This document shows positions 1 to 7,800 of a DNA stretch of 64,000 nucleotides, in pieces. The notes under the pieces were generated by a model. That model ran no database searches. It was not told the DNA's origin and saw only the letters and a list, made by a program, of their open reading frames with translations. The position numbers and the translations under genes are program-made. Position 1 is the stretch's first letter. The number at the start of each line of letters is the position of its first letter. Source of the stretch: Aromatoleum buckelii (lineage in GTDB: Bacteria > Pseudomonadota > Gammaproteobacteria > Burkholderiales > Rhodocyclaceae); the NCBI RefSeq assembly GCF_012910785.2, contig NZ_WTVH02000010.1, positions 1,736,001 through 1,800,000 on the forward strand, given 5' to 3'.

Positions 1-769
1 CCAGCCGCGTCCCGATCCGTTCCGCGACGGTAGCCACGAGATCAGTCTCCTCCAGGATGTACGGAAGTGCCACGAAGTGCGGTACCCGCAATCGCACGTT
101 GTGCCGGATAGCGGAACGCTCGATCAGGTCGTCCGTCTTGCCATGTCCTGTGCCGGCGGAAACCACCACTACGTGCTCAGCCGCGGCAAATTCCTCGACG
201 CCGAATGGAGCATCGTCAAGCGGGTGCCCGATACGAAACAGACAGCAATGTCCCTGGCGAAAAAGGCGACGTTGATAGAAGTCGGTTTTGAGGTCAGGCA
301 GCAAACCGATCGCAAGATCCACCTTCCCCTCCTCCATGTCTTCCTTGAGCGTCACCCTGTTGTTTCGCACAGTACTGATTGTCACTCCAGGTGCCACCCT
401 GCGAAGGATCCGCATGAGGGACGGGAGGAAGTAGATCTCGCCCACATCAGTCATGGCGATGACAAATCGTCGGGAACTGGCGAGGGGATCGAAACTGGAA
501 CGCTGGTTCACAGTCTGCTGGATCAGCGCCAGCGCTTCCCCTATCGGCTCGGCCAGTTCCTCAGCATAAGGCGTGGGCTTCATTCCCCCGCCAGTGCGGT
601 AGAACAGATCATCCCCCAAGAGTTTCCGCAAGCGATTGAGCGCACTGCTGACACCAGGCTGCGAAAGGTCCAGAGCTTCAGCGGCTGTGGTGACGCGTCG
701 ATCTCGCAACAGCTGCAGAAAGACTACAAGCAGATTGAGATCGAGATCTTTCAGTTCGATTCCTCGCAT
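1..769 (-). CDS. LysR-type transcriptional regulator (C-terminus cut by window edge)
   Basis: Reading the minus strand from an ATG at 769 gives an open frame of about 256 residues that runs off the left edge. It begins MRGIELKDLDLNLLVVFLQL and continues with a LysR winged-helix segment (TTAAEALDLSQPGVSSALNR) at about residues 24-45, then the usual linker and an effector domain with IAMTDVGEIYFLP near residue 100. The fold and divergent orientation to the had-like operon at 992 are typical of a local LysR activator of the neighbouring catabolic genes. The inducer cannot be told from sequence; a CoA thioester or free acid of the substrate degraded by that operon is an inference. The last ~40-50 residues lie outside the window. 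Confidence 0.85.
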   Translation of the reverse strand, partial: MRGIELKDLDLNLLVVFLQLLRDRRVTTAAEALDLSQPGVSSALNRLRKLLGDDLFYRTGGGMKPTPYAEELAEPIGEALALIQQTVNQRSSFDPLASSRRFVIAMTDVGEIYFLPSLMRILRRVAPGVTISTVRNNRVTLKEDMEEGKVDLAIGLLPDLKTDFYQRRLFRQGHCCLFRIGHPLDDAPFGVEEFAAAEHVVVVSAGTGHGKTDDLIERSAIRHNVRLRVPHFVALPYILEETDLVATVAERIGTRL

Positions 770-991
770 TATTGCCTCCAGTAATATGGCTTATTAACAG
801 CTCTATATTTTGTAATTTTGCTGGCAATGCAATGATGCGTCACAGAAACGTACAGGTCCACCGTAAACAAAAAATAAGTTTTAAAAAACAATAACTAATC
901 GTACACAAAGGGACAGAAAGCCGTTGAGCGCATCAAGTACCAAGGCGTCTGGCGCCTACAGTACTCACGCATTTTGATAAGGAGACTACCG
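770..991. promoter_or_regulatory. Divergent regulatory region with LysR-type palindrome
   Basis: This 222-base AT-rich gap separates the divergent LysR gene and the had-like operon. It holds a near-perfect palindrome TAATATGGCTTATTA at 782-796, of the T-N(11-13)-A form bound by LysR proteins, 13 bases upstream of the regulator's start codon. An A-rich tract lies at 865-900. The ribosome binding site AAGGAGA at 979-985 serves the TTG start at 992. I see no other gene here. The operator assignment is inference from position and symmetry. Confidence 0.5.
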
Positions 992-2059
992 TTGTTCCCG
1001 ACGCACATTGACACCTGGCAGATGACCACGCCCGGCCATCTCAAACGCACACAAGTTCCCATCCCCGAGCTCAATCCCGGTGATGCGGTCGTAAAGATTG
1101 CGGGCTGCGGGGTCTGCCATACGGACCTGTCGTACTTCTACATGGGCGTGCCTACCATCCAGGAACCGCCCCTGTCGCTCGGGCACGAGATCAGCGGGGT
1201 CGTCATTGCCGGGGAGCCATCCATGATCGGCCGGGAAGTGGTTGTCCCGGCGGTGATTCCCTGCGGCGAATGCGAACTTTGCCGAAGTGGCAGAGGAAAT
1301 CGCTGTCTGTCGCAACGCATGCCGGGCTACTCGATGGGGATTTACGGCGGGTTCTCGAGCCACATCGTGATCCCCGCCCGGTACCTCTGCGCAGTCGATA
1401 ACCGCGGCGATATTCCCCTGGAGCACTTGGCGGTCGTTGCGGATGCCGTCACCACACCCTATCAAGCGGCGCTGCGCGCCCGATTGCAGCCGGGCGACCG
1501 GGTAATCGTGATCGGCGCGGCCGGAGGAGTCGGGTCCTTTATGACGCAGGTCGCCAAGGGCATGGGCTGCGCGGCTGTCGTAGGGATCGACATCAATGAC
1601 GAAAAGCTGGAGATGATGAAGGGCTACGGTGCGGACTTCACCATCAATCCAAGAGGCCTCAGCCCCAAAGACGTAAAGGGATTGCTCCACGACTATTGCA
1701 AGAAGCAGGGCCTACCGTCAGCACATGGCTGGAAGATCTTCGAAGTAACGGGGACCAAGGCAGGCCAGGAACTAGCGTTAGCACTCCTCTCCTTCACCGG
1801 CACGCTGGTCGTGGTCGGCTACGGCACCGATCAGACGACGTACATGCTCTCCCGCCTCATGGCTTTCGACGCCGAGATCATCGGCACTTGGGGCTGTCCG
1901 CCGGAGAGATATCCCGACGTGCTCAAGATGTGTCTCGATGGACGCATTTCGCTCGCCCCCTTCGTCGAAGAGCGGCCGATGAGTGAAATCGCCCATGTAT
2001 TCGAACAGGCGCATCACGGCGAACTCAGCAAGCGCGTCATTCTGACACCCGATTTTTAG
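992..2059 (+). CDS. Had-like zinc alcohol dehydrogenase, copy 1 (6-hydroxycyclohex-1-ene-1-carbonyl-CoA dehydrogenase family)
   Basis: A 355-residue zinc-type medium-chain dehydrogenase. CGVCHTD (about residue 37) and GHEISG carry catalytic zinc ligands, the four-cysteine structural zinc loop CGECELCRSGRGNRC follows at about 90-104, and AAGGVGSF marks the NAD-binding fold near 170. Its family oxidises the 6-hydroxy group of the hydrated ring CoA ester to the 6-oxo compound. I place the start at TTG 992 rather than the upstream TTG at 974, because AAGGAGA sits 6 bases before it and the product then has the same length and N-terminus (xPTHIDTWQMT) as the paralogue at 5825. The two copies are much closer to each other than to the canonical had at 57014. 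It leads an operon with a flavin reductase and an Oah homologue, so the substrate is probably an altered ring CoA ester; that is inference. Confidence 0.8.
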   Translation: MFPTHIDTWQMTTPGHLKRTQVPIPELNPGDAVVKIAGCGVCHTDLSYFYMGVPTIQEPPLSLGHEISGVVIAGEPSMIGREVVVPAVIPCGECELCRSGRGNRCLSQRMPGYSMGIYGGFSSHIVIPARYLCAVDNRGDIPLEHLAVVADAVTTPYQAALRARLQPGDRVIVIGAAGGVGSFMTQVAKGMGCAAVVGIDINDEKLEMMKGYGADFTINPRGLSPKDVKGLLHDYCKKQGLPSAHGWKIFEVTGTKAGQELALALLSFTGTLVVVGYGTDQTTYMLSRLMAFDAEIIGTWGCPPERYPDVLKMCLDGRISLAPFVEERPMSEIAHVFEQAHHGELSKRVILTPDF

Positions 2060-2069
2060 GAGAAGAGAT

Positions 2070-4037
2070 ATGAAACCCGGCGAACAAAAACTTCCGTACC
2101 TTTTCCAGCCCGGCCAGTTCGGTCGATTCAAGATCAAGAATCGCATCAAGTACGGCGCGTGCTGCGTATCGAACTACAACACGCGCGACGGCTTCATCAC
2201 GGAGCGGGAGTTGGCTCGCGTCAAAGTGATCGCGAACACCGGCTGCGGCATCATCACCAACCAGGGCGCCTATCCCGATCCCCTCGGCGAGGGCAAGGCG
2301 TACTTCCGGCAGGTCGCGATTTACGACGATAAGTTCCTGCCGCAGTTCGAGAAGATCGCCGGCTACATCAAGGAGCAGGGCGCGATGGCGATCCAGCAGA
2401 TTCTGCATGCTGGGCGCTACGGCGGCATCGACCTGGGTTACTGCGTCCAACCGTCGGATGTGCCGCAGACGCTGCCGCACTTCCGGCCGCCCAAGATCAT
2501 GACCAAAGAGGAGATCCGCGACTGCGTGCGCCAGCATGCCGACGCAGCAAAACGCTGCATCCGCGCGGGCTTCGACGGCACCGAGATCACCAGTTTCATG
2601 GGATACCTGCTGGCGAACTTCAACTCGCGCTTCACGAACCAGCGCACCGACGAATACGGCGGCTCGATCGAGAACCGCGGCCGTTTCATGCGCGAGCTAA
2701 TCGACGGGATCAAGCAGGCGACTCCCGACAATCCGCTGATCGTGCGCCTCAACGGCGCCGAGCTCATGGACAAGTGGGGCGGCAACACCGAGGACGAATG
2801 CTTCGAACTGATGCAGCAGGCGGTCGACTGCGGCGTCGACATGATCAGCGTCACTGTCGGCTGGCAGGAAGCGCCAGAATCCTCCATCGGTCGTGATATT
2901 CCTCCGGGGTACTGGAACTACCTCTCGGAGCGGGCGAAAAAGTTATTCCCGGACACGCTGATCACGTTCGGCAACCGCCTGCCCGACCCGCGCATGGCCA
3001 ACGACTGCATCCGCGACGGCATTTTCGACTTCTGGGAAGTCTGCCGCCCGCTCCTTGCCGACCCGGAGATGATCCACAAGGCTGCGGAAGACCGGCTGGA
3101 CGAGGTGCGCCGCTGTGTCGGCTCGCTCAACTGCCTGTCGCGCCTTTTCCGCGACCTGCCCTACACCTGCACCATGAACCCGGCGCTGGGGCACGAAGTC
3201 GAGCCGGAGTACCACGTTACGCCGGCCACGGTGAAGAAGAAGATCATGGTGATCGGGTCCGGGCCGGCCGGCATGGAGTGCGCGATCACCGCGGCCAAGC
3301 GAGGGCACGAGGTCACGGTGTTCGAGAAGTCCGATCGCATCGGTGGCAATCTCTACGCCTACGCCAATAACGATCTCGCGCGACCGGACGACCTGCACTC
3401 GATCATCGGCCACTATGGGGCGGTGGCGAAGCGGCTCGGCATCGAAATCCGCCTCAACACCGAAGTGCACGCCAAGTTCATGCGCAGCGTCTTGCACCAG
3501 TACGACGCCTGTGTCGTCGCTGCCGGGGCGAAGATGGATCGGGACGCCTTCCGCGCAATCGAAGGGCACGAACTGATGGTCGATGCGCTCGACGTCGCCC
3601 ATGGTCGCGTGGCGACCGGGAAACAAGTCGTGGTGATCGGTGGCGGCAAGGTCGGACTGACCGTGGGCGAGTTCCTCCGCAAGAACGGCGCCGAGGTCAC
3701 GGTCGTCGAGCGGGAAAAGCGCATCGCCGGCGACATCAAGCCGTCGTTCAAGTGGCGCCACGCGTCCTGGGTGGAAGAACTCGGCATCCGCTGCCTGACG
3801 AGCAGCCGACCCAAGCGTATTACTGCCGAGGGCGTGACGGTGGTCAACGACAAGGGCGAGGAGACGTTCGTACCGGCCGACACGGTGCTGCTGGCGGCGC
3901 CGCGCAAGCCCGCCCATGAGCTGTTCCACGAGTTCGAGTGGATGATCGACGAATTGCACGGCGTCGGTGACGCGGTGATCCCGCGGGGACTGGAACAGGC
4001 GATCCAGGAAGGGTTCCGGCTGGGCGTGCGGATATGA
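2070..4037 (+). CDS. Old-yellow-enzyme family FMN/FAD/Fe-S oxidoreductase (2,4-dienoyl-CoA reductase-like)
   Basis: 655 residues with the three-part layout of 2,4-dienoyl-CoA reductase, BaiCD and trimethylamine dehydrogenase. Residues ~1-340 form the FMN TIM barrel (HAGRYGG near 110, NQRTDEYGGSIENRGRF near 190). A cysteine segment CVGSLNCLSRLFRDLPYTC lies near 350-368, and a C-terminal FAD/NAD(P) module carries IGSGPAGMEC near 395 and VIGGGKVGL near 523. Family members reduce conjugated double bonds of enoyl- or dienoyl-CoA esters; 2-naphthoyl-CoA pathway reductases belong to the same family. The Fe-S site is odd: trimethylamine dehydrogenase spacing is C-x2-C-x2-C-x11-C, but here the second position is serine (TCG codon). 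It starts 10 bases after the had-like gene with GGAGAAG before ATG, and its stop overlaps the next start, so it is translationally coupled. The substrate is unknown. Confidence 0.8.
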   Translation: MKPGEQKLPYLFQPGQFGRFKIKNRIKYGACCVSNYNTRDGFITERELARVKVIANTGCGIITNQGAYPDPLGEGKAYFRQVAIYDDKFLPQFEKIAGYIKEQGAMAIQQILHAGRYGGIDLGYCVQPSDVPQTLPHFRPPKIMTKEEIRDCVRQHADAAKRCIRAGFDGTEITSFMGYLLANFNSRFTNQRTDEYGGSIENRGRFMRELIDGIKQATPDNPLIVRLNGAELMDKWGGNTEDECFELMQQAVDCGVDMISVTVGWQEAPESSIGRDIPPGYWNYLSERAKKLFPDTLITFGNRLPDPRMANDCIRDGIFDFWEVCRPLLADPEMIHKAAEDRLDEVRRCVGSLNCLSRLFRDLPYTCTMNPALGHEVEPEYHVTPATVKKKIMVIGSGPAGMECAITAAKRGHEVTVFEKSDRIGGNLYAYANNDLARPDDLHSIIGHYGAVAKRLGIEIRLNTEVHAKFMRSVLHQYDACVVAAGAKMDRDAFRAIEGHELMVDALDVAHGRVATGKQVVVIGGGKVGLTVGEFLRKNGAEVTVVEREKRIAGDIKPSFKWRHASWVEELGIRCLTSSRPKRITAEGVTVVNDKGEETFVPADTVLLAAPRKPAHELFHEFEWMIDELHGVGDAVIPRGLEQAIQEGFRLGVRI

Positions 4038-4441
4038 ACGGCGCCGCGCTTCCCGATCAGCTGGCGTGGCGGGCGGCTGCGGCGAATCGGGTCGAGCTCT
4101 TCCAGGCGCTCGACCCCGGTTCCCGCATCGGCCTCATTGCGCGCTCGGCACCGGCTCAGATGCTGGTGTGGGAAGCCGGCGCAAGCGGTACCGACGTGCA
4201 GCTCGCGCCGTTTCCCGGCTATGGCAACTCGGGCGTCGACATCCTGCTGACGGCCAACGACGAGGCGATGCCTGAGATCGTCGAAGCTACTGAGGGCCCG
4301 CTGTTCGAAGTGTTGCGGGCCGGGATCCGGTCCGGCGCCGTTGTCTGTTACATCCTGCGCCGGCGCTGCGACCTCGAAGCCCGAGGTTACGACGAATTGC
4401 TCGAAGCCCTCGGGTTTGCGTTCATGGGGGCCTGTCGATGA
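4034..4441 (+). CDS. Small protein of unknown function, related to the gene at 7453
   Basis: 135 residues, unrecognised. The start overlaps the stop of the flavoprotein gene (ATGA), so it is co-translated with it. No signal peptide or membrane helix is visible. The middle contains MLVWEAGASGTDVQLAPFPG and the C-terminus ends DELLEALGFAFMG. Both stretches line up with LVWRGADDGTSVSLRAYSG and DLVEALGLVF in the small gene at 7453, so the operon holds two members of one uncharacterised family. Tight coupling to the reductase suggests an accessory or chaperone role, but nothing in the sequence proves a function. Confidence 0.6.
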   Translation: MNGAALPDQLAWRAAAANRVELFQALDPGSRIGLIARSAPAQMLVWEAGASGTDVQLAPFPGYGNSGVDILLTANDEAMPEIVEATEGPLFEVLRAGIRSGAVVCYILRRRCDLEARGYDELLEALGFAFMGACR

Positions 4442-4626
4442 TCTTCACCAATCCGAGAGGCGCCCCCGAACTCGCGTGCGACCACTGCGGCTGCCGCTGG
4501 GTCGACCGCGTCAAGGGCACTTGCTACGAGTGCGGCGCGCCGGTGCCTGCCGAGGCGCAGGCCGAATTTGTGCGTGCCTTGGCCGCATTTAACGCCAGGC
4601 GGAAGCTGGCGCAGGAGAACACATGA
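4438..4626 (+). CDS. Small zinc-ribbon protein
   Basis: 62 residues with one zinc-ribbon/rubredoxin-like knuckle pair, CDHCGC followed after about ten residues by CYECG (C-x2-C...C-x2-C), and a helical, charged C-terminus. It overlaps the preceding gene by four bases (ATGA), so it belongs to the same translational unit as the flavoprotein and the unknown 135-residue protein. The size and motif fit a zinc-binding accessory subunit or an assembly factor. A rubredoxin-like electron carrier is less likely because the spacing and sequence around the cysteines differ from rubredoxin. Confidence 0.6.
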   Translation: MIFTNPRGAPELACDHCGCRWVDRVKGTCYECGAPVPAEAQAEFVRALAAFNARRKLAQENT

Positions 4627-4667
4627 GCACCCGAAGCCGCGCAGGCGAACCCATGGGGTCATAGAAC

Positions 4668-5798
4668 ATGCCCCTCCAATACCTTCGCAGGGACAACGAA
4701 CTCAAGGACCACCGTCTGTCGGATGACCGATATTTCGGCAGCTCCGCCCCTTCCGTGCTTTACGAGAAAAAGCCGATCAAGGACGCGGCCGGCAGACCGG
4801 TCGATGGACTGTACTCGGCGTGGGTATCCATCAACAATCCCGAGCGCTTCAACGCCTGCACGACGGACATGCTCAAGGGGGTGATTGCTGGCTTTCAGCA
4901 GGCCTCCGCAGACCGCTCGGTGGTGGCAGTCGTGTTCACGGGAGTTGGCGAAAAGGCCTTCTTCACCGGCGGCAATGTCGGGGATTTCGCCGCCTACTAC
5001 TCTCGCCGCCCGCAGGAGTTCGGCGCCTACATGGACCTCTTCAACGCCATGGTCGACAACGTGCTCAATTGCCAGAAGCCGGTGATTTGCCGCGTGAATG
5101 GGGCCCGTGTGGCCGGTGGCCAGGAGGTCGGTCTCGCCTGCGATCTCACCGTCACGTCCGATCTTGCCGTCTTCGGACAGGCGAGCCCGCGCCACGGATC
5201 CGCCCCGCTGGGCGGAACGACCGATTTCTTGCCATGGTTCCTGTCGATCGAAGACGCCACCTACAACTGCGTTTCGTGTGAGACATGGAGCGCCTACAAA
5301 ATGAAGGCGAAGAACCTGGTCACCAAGGTCGTACCGGTGCTCAGGAACGACGGGCAATGGGTGAGGAATCCCTTGATTCGCACCGACACCTACATCGACA
5401 ACGGCGAAATTGTGTACGGTGAATCGGTGCCACCTGATGAATTGAAGTCAGCAAAGGAACTGCTCGCCCAATGCACGACCGACTTCTCCAGGCTCGACGC
5501 CGCGGTCGATGAATTGCTCTGGAAGTTCACCAATCTGTTTCCGCATTGCCTGATGAAGTCGATCGATGGCATCCGCGGCAAGAAGAAATTTTTCTGGGAC
5601 CAGATGAAATCAGTCAACCGCCACTGGCTGGCGGCGAACATGAACAGCGACGCCTGGTTAGGGTTCAGCGCCATGGACTCCAAGAAGATCACCGGCACCG
5701 ACACCATCGACTTCATCAAGTACCGCCAGCTCATCGCTCAGGGCGCAGTGTTCGACGACGCCTTTGCAGCACAGGTGTTGAGGCCCCCTAAAGCTTGA
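4668..5798 (+). CDS. Oah-like ring-opening hydrolase, diverged paralogue (6-oxocyclohex-1-ene-1-carbonyl-CoA hydrolase family)
   Basis: 376 residues of the crotonase superfamily in the long Oah form. It aligns end to end with the canonical Oah at 55853: FTGGN against FCTGGN, PVICRVNGAR against PVICRVNGMR, then GLACDL and GGTTDFLP. The family adds two waters to 6-oxocyclohex-1-ene-1-carbonyl-CoA, hydrating the double bond and hydrolysing the ring C-C bond to give 3-hydroxypimelyl-CoA. The two proteins share only roughly half their residues by eye, and the C-terminal 60 residues differ most, so a modified ring ketone is a reasonable guess as substrate. It follows the zinc-ribbon gene after 41 bases and nearly abuts the second had-like gene. 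Confidence 0.8.
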   Translation: MPLQYLRRDNELKDHRLSDDRYFGSSAPSVLYEKKPIKDAAGRPVDGLYSAWVSINNPERFNACTTDMLKGVIAGFQQASADRSVVAVVFTGVGEKAFFTGGNVGDFAAYYSRRPQEFGAYMDLFNAMVDNVLNCQKPVICRVNGARVAGGQEVGLACDLTVTSDLAVFGQASPRHGSAPLGGTTDFLPWFLSIEDATYNCVSCETWSAYKMKAKNLVTKVVPVLRNDGQWVRNPLIRTDTYIDNGEIVYGESVPPDELKSAKELLAQCTTDFSRLDAAVDELLWKFTNLFPHCLMKSIDGIRGKKKFFWDQMKSVNRHWLAANMNSDAWLGFSAMDSKKITGTDTIDFIKYRQLIAQGAVFDDAFAAQVLRPPKA

Positions 5799-5824
5799 AA
5801 GCTTTCATCGACAGGACCCGCCGA

Positions 5825-6892
5825 ATGATCCCGACGCACATCGATACATGGCAGATGACCCGCCCCGGGGAACTGCTTCGCACTCAAATTCCGATGCCCG
5901 AGCTTCGATCGGGCGACGCCGTGGTCAAGATCAGCGGCTGCGGAGTCTGCCACACTGATCTGTCCTACTTCTACCTGGGTGTGCCGACCATCCAGGAGCC
6001 GCCCCTCTCGTTGGGCCATGAGGTCAGCGGTATCGTGATTGGTGGCGAACCATCCATGATCGGCAAGGAAGTGATCGTTCCAGCCGTGATTCCTTGTGGT
6101 GAATGCGAGCTTTGTTCGAGCGGCCGCAGCAACCGTTGCCTGTCGCAGCAGATGCCCGGCTACTCGATGGGGATCTACGGCGGATTCTCGAGTCACATCG
6201 TAGTCCCGGCAAAGTTCCTGTGCCCTGCCGATAACCGGGGAGATATCCCCCTGTCACACCTTTGCGCCGTGGCGGATGCCGTGACCACCCCGTATCAGGC
6301 AGCCCTGCGCGCCGGATTGGCGCCAGGCGACCTGGCCATCGTCATCGGTGCAACGGGCGGAATCGGATCTTTCATGACACAGGTCGCCAAAGCGATGGGG
6401 TGTCGTGCGGTAATCGCCATCGGCCGCAACGAAGAGAAGTTGGCGAAGATCCGAAAGTACGGTGCGGATTTCACGATCAATCTCAGTGGTTTGAGCCCCA
6501 AGGATGTCAAAGACCAGCTCAGACAATTCTGCAACGACAACGGACTGAGCTCGACGCACGGGTGGAAGATCTTCGAAGCCACTGGCACGAAGGACGGACA
6601 GGATCTGGCCCTATCGCTGCTTTCCTATACGGGCACGCTGGTGGTGCTCGGCTACGGCACGGACAAGACGACCTACATGCTGTCCCGCCTGATGGCGTTC
6701 GATGCCGAAATCATCGGCACGTGGGGCTGCCCTCCGGAAAAGTACCCGGAAGTACTCGAAATGTGCATCGACGGACGGGTTTCGCTAGAACCCTTCGTCG
6801 AAGAACGACCGATGAGCGAAATCGCTCAAGTCTTCGAGCAGGCGCATCGCGGAGACCTTAGAAGGCGCGTCATCCTTGTTCCAGACTTCTAG
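5825..6892 (+). CDS. Had-like zinc alcohol dehydrogenase, copy 2
   Basis: 355 residues, the same length as the copy at 992 and very similar throughout (CGVCHTD, GHEVSG, CGECELCSSGRSNRC, GATGGIGSF). An in-frame TTG at 5795 would add ten residues unlike the paralogue, so I take ATG 5825, whose product begins MIPTHIDTWQM. The gene follows the Oah-like gene directly. Two near-identical dehydrogenases in one operon could reflect two successive oxidation steps, opposite stereochemistry at the ring alcohol, or a recent duplication; the sequence does not decide. All zinc ligands appear intact. Confidence 0.8.
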   Translation: MIPTHIDTWQMTRPGELLRTQIPMPELRSGDAVVKISGCGVCHTDLSYFYLGVPTIQEPPLSLGHEVSGIVIGGEPSMIGKEVIVPAVIPCGECELCSSGRSNRCLSQQMPGYSMGIYGGFSSHIVVPAKFLCPADNRGDIPLSHLCAVADAVTTPYQAALRAGLAPGDLAIVIGATGGIGSFMTQVAKAMGCRAVIAIGRNEEKLAKIRKYGADFTINLSGLSPKDVKDQLRQFCNDNGLSSTHGWKIFEATGTKDGQDLALSLLSYTGTLVVLGYGTDKTTYMLSRLMAFDAEIIGTWGCPPEKYPEVLEMCIDGRVSLEPFVEERPMSEIAQVFEQAHRGDLRRRVILVPDF

Positions 6893-6985
6893 GACTGGGG
6901 TCGCGCTCGGTGGCCAGAAGTCCCGCACCGCACTCGTTCTTGCCCTTGACGGCAGATGGCCACGGCACAAGCTAAGGAGAGAGTC

Positions 6986-7378
6986 ATGCAATTTCTGCAG
7001 CCGCCCGGCTGGCGACGCCCCAAGGGCTATTCGAACGGGATCGTCGCCAACGGCCGGATAATTTTCGTGGCGGGGCAAGTCGGGTGGGATGAACAGGAAC
7101 AGTTCCGAACCGATGACCTCGTCGGCCAAGTGCGCCAGGCGCTCACCAACGTTGTAGCGGTTCTAGCCGAGGCCGAGGCGCACCCGACCAACATCGTTCG
7201 GATAAACTGGTACCTCGCCGACGGCGCGGAGTACAACGCACGGCAAACCGAGATTGGTGCGGTCTATCGTGAGCTGATCGGGCGACACTTCCCCGCGATG
7301 ACCGCAGTGCAGGTCGCCGGGTTCGTGGAAAAAGGCGCGAAGGTCGAGATCGAAGTTACTGCGGTTCTGCCCGCGTGA
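6986..7378 (+). CDS. RidA/YjgF-family protein lacking the usual catalytic arginine
   Basis: 130 residues of the Rid (YjgF/YER057c/UK114) fold: GRIIFVAGQVGWD near residue 25, ALTNVVAVLAEA near 60 and a C-terminal VEIEVTAVLP strand. Active RidA enzymes have Arg in the PAR(S/T) motif before the last strands to bind the imine or enamine carboxylate. Here the motif is PAMTAVQV, Met replacing Arg, so classic imine deaminase activity is unlikely. I chose ATG 6986 because AAGGAGA lies 7 bases upstream and the product begins at the family's usual point. Other Rid subgroups occur in catabolic operons and act on enol or keto compounds, which suits a ring-ketone pathway; that is inference. Confidence 0.75.
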   Translation: MQFLQPPGWRRPKGYSNGIVANGRIIFVAGQVGWDEQEQFRTDDLVGQVRQALTNVVAVLAEAEAHPTNIVRINWYLADGAEYNARQTEIGAVYRELIGRHFPAMTAVQVAGFVEKGAKVEIEVTAVLPA

Positions 7379-7452
7379 CTTCGCAGTGTGAAGCAGAGGA
7401 GGATGGCAGGCCGATGAACGATCGCATTCTCGACTGCACTGCATGAAAGGAG

Positions 7453-7800
7453 ATGCTCGACCGCGAGAGGCTGCGCACGGCCAACGCATCGGTCGGCGTG
7501 CTGACGAAGGAGGATTTCGCTGCACGTGACGGCATCTTGCTCGTTTGGCGCGGCGCCGACGACGGTACAAGCGTTTCGCTGCGCGCCTATTCTGGAACGT
7601 TCGATCCAGACCTTGCGATATTGCTCGTCGTCGAACTCGAAGCGCTGCACGAACTTGTCGCAGCCGGGCTTGCACGGGCTCCCCAGTTGGCGCGCAGCGG
7701 ACGGCTGCATCCATACATGTTGATGTCACTCGACAACCTCGAGGATGCAGGCCTGTCCGATCTAGTCGAGGCTTTGGGGTTAGTGTTTCCTCGGCACTAA
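7453..7800 (+). CDS. Small unknown protein, paralogue of 4034-4441, possibly 5'-interrupted
   Basis: 115 residues from ATG 7453, unrecognised. LVWRGADDGTSVSLRAYSG and the ending DLVEALGLVF match the small protein at 4034. The AAAGGAG that precedes ATG 7453 is too close to serve it well. In the same frame an ATG at 7414, with AGGAGG about 10 bases before it, opens ten codons (MNDRILDCTA) that end in TGA at 7444. The natural start may therefore be 7414 with a nonsense change at codon 11, and 7453 only a possible restart. A real 115-residue protein and a recently broken gene are both possible. Confidence 0.5.
   Translation: MLDRERLRTANASVGVLTKEDFAARDGILLVWRGADDGTSVSLRAYSGTFDPDLAILLVVELEALHELVAAGLARAPQLARSGRLHPYMLMSLDNLEDAGLSDLVEALGLVFPRH

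Noticed and set aside
77-784. Long + strand open frame (235 codons) over the LysR gene
   Set aside because: It is the antisense shadow of a minus-strand LysR regulator with clear helix-turn-helix and a proper start at 769.
7444-7446. TGA as selenocysteine codon in the small gene at 7414
   Set aside because: No selenoprotein family match and no convincing downstream hairpin; a nonsense change or internal restart is simpler.
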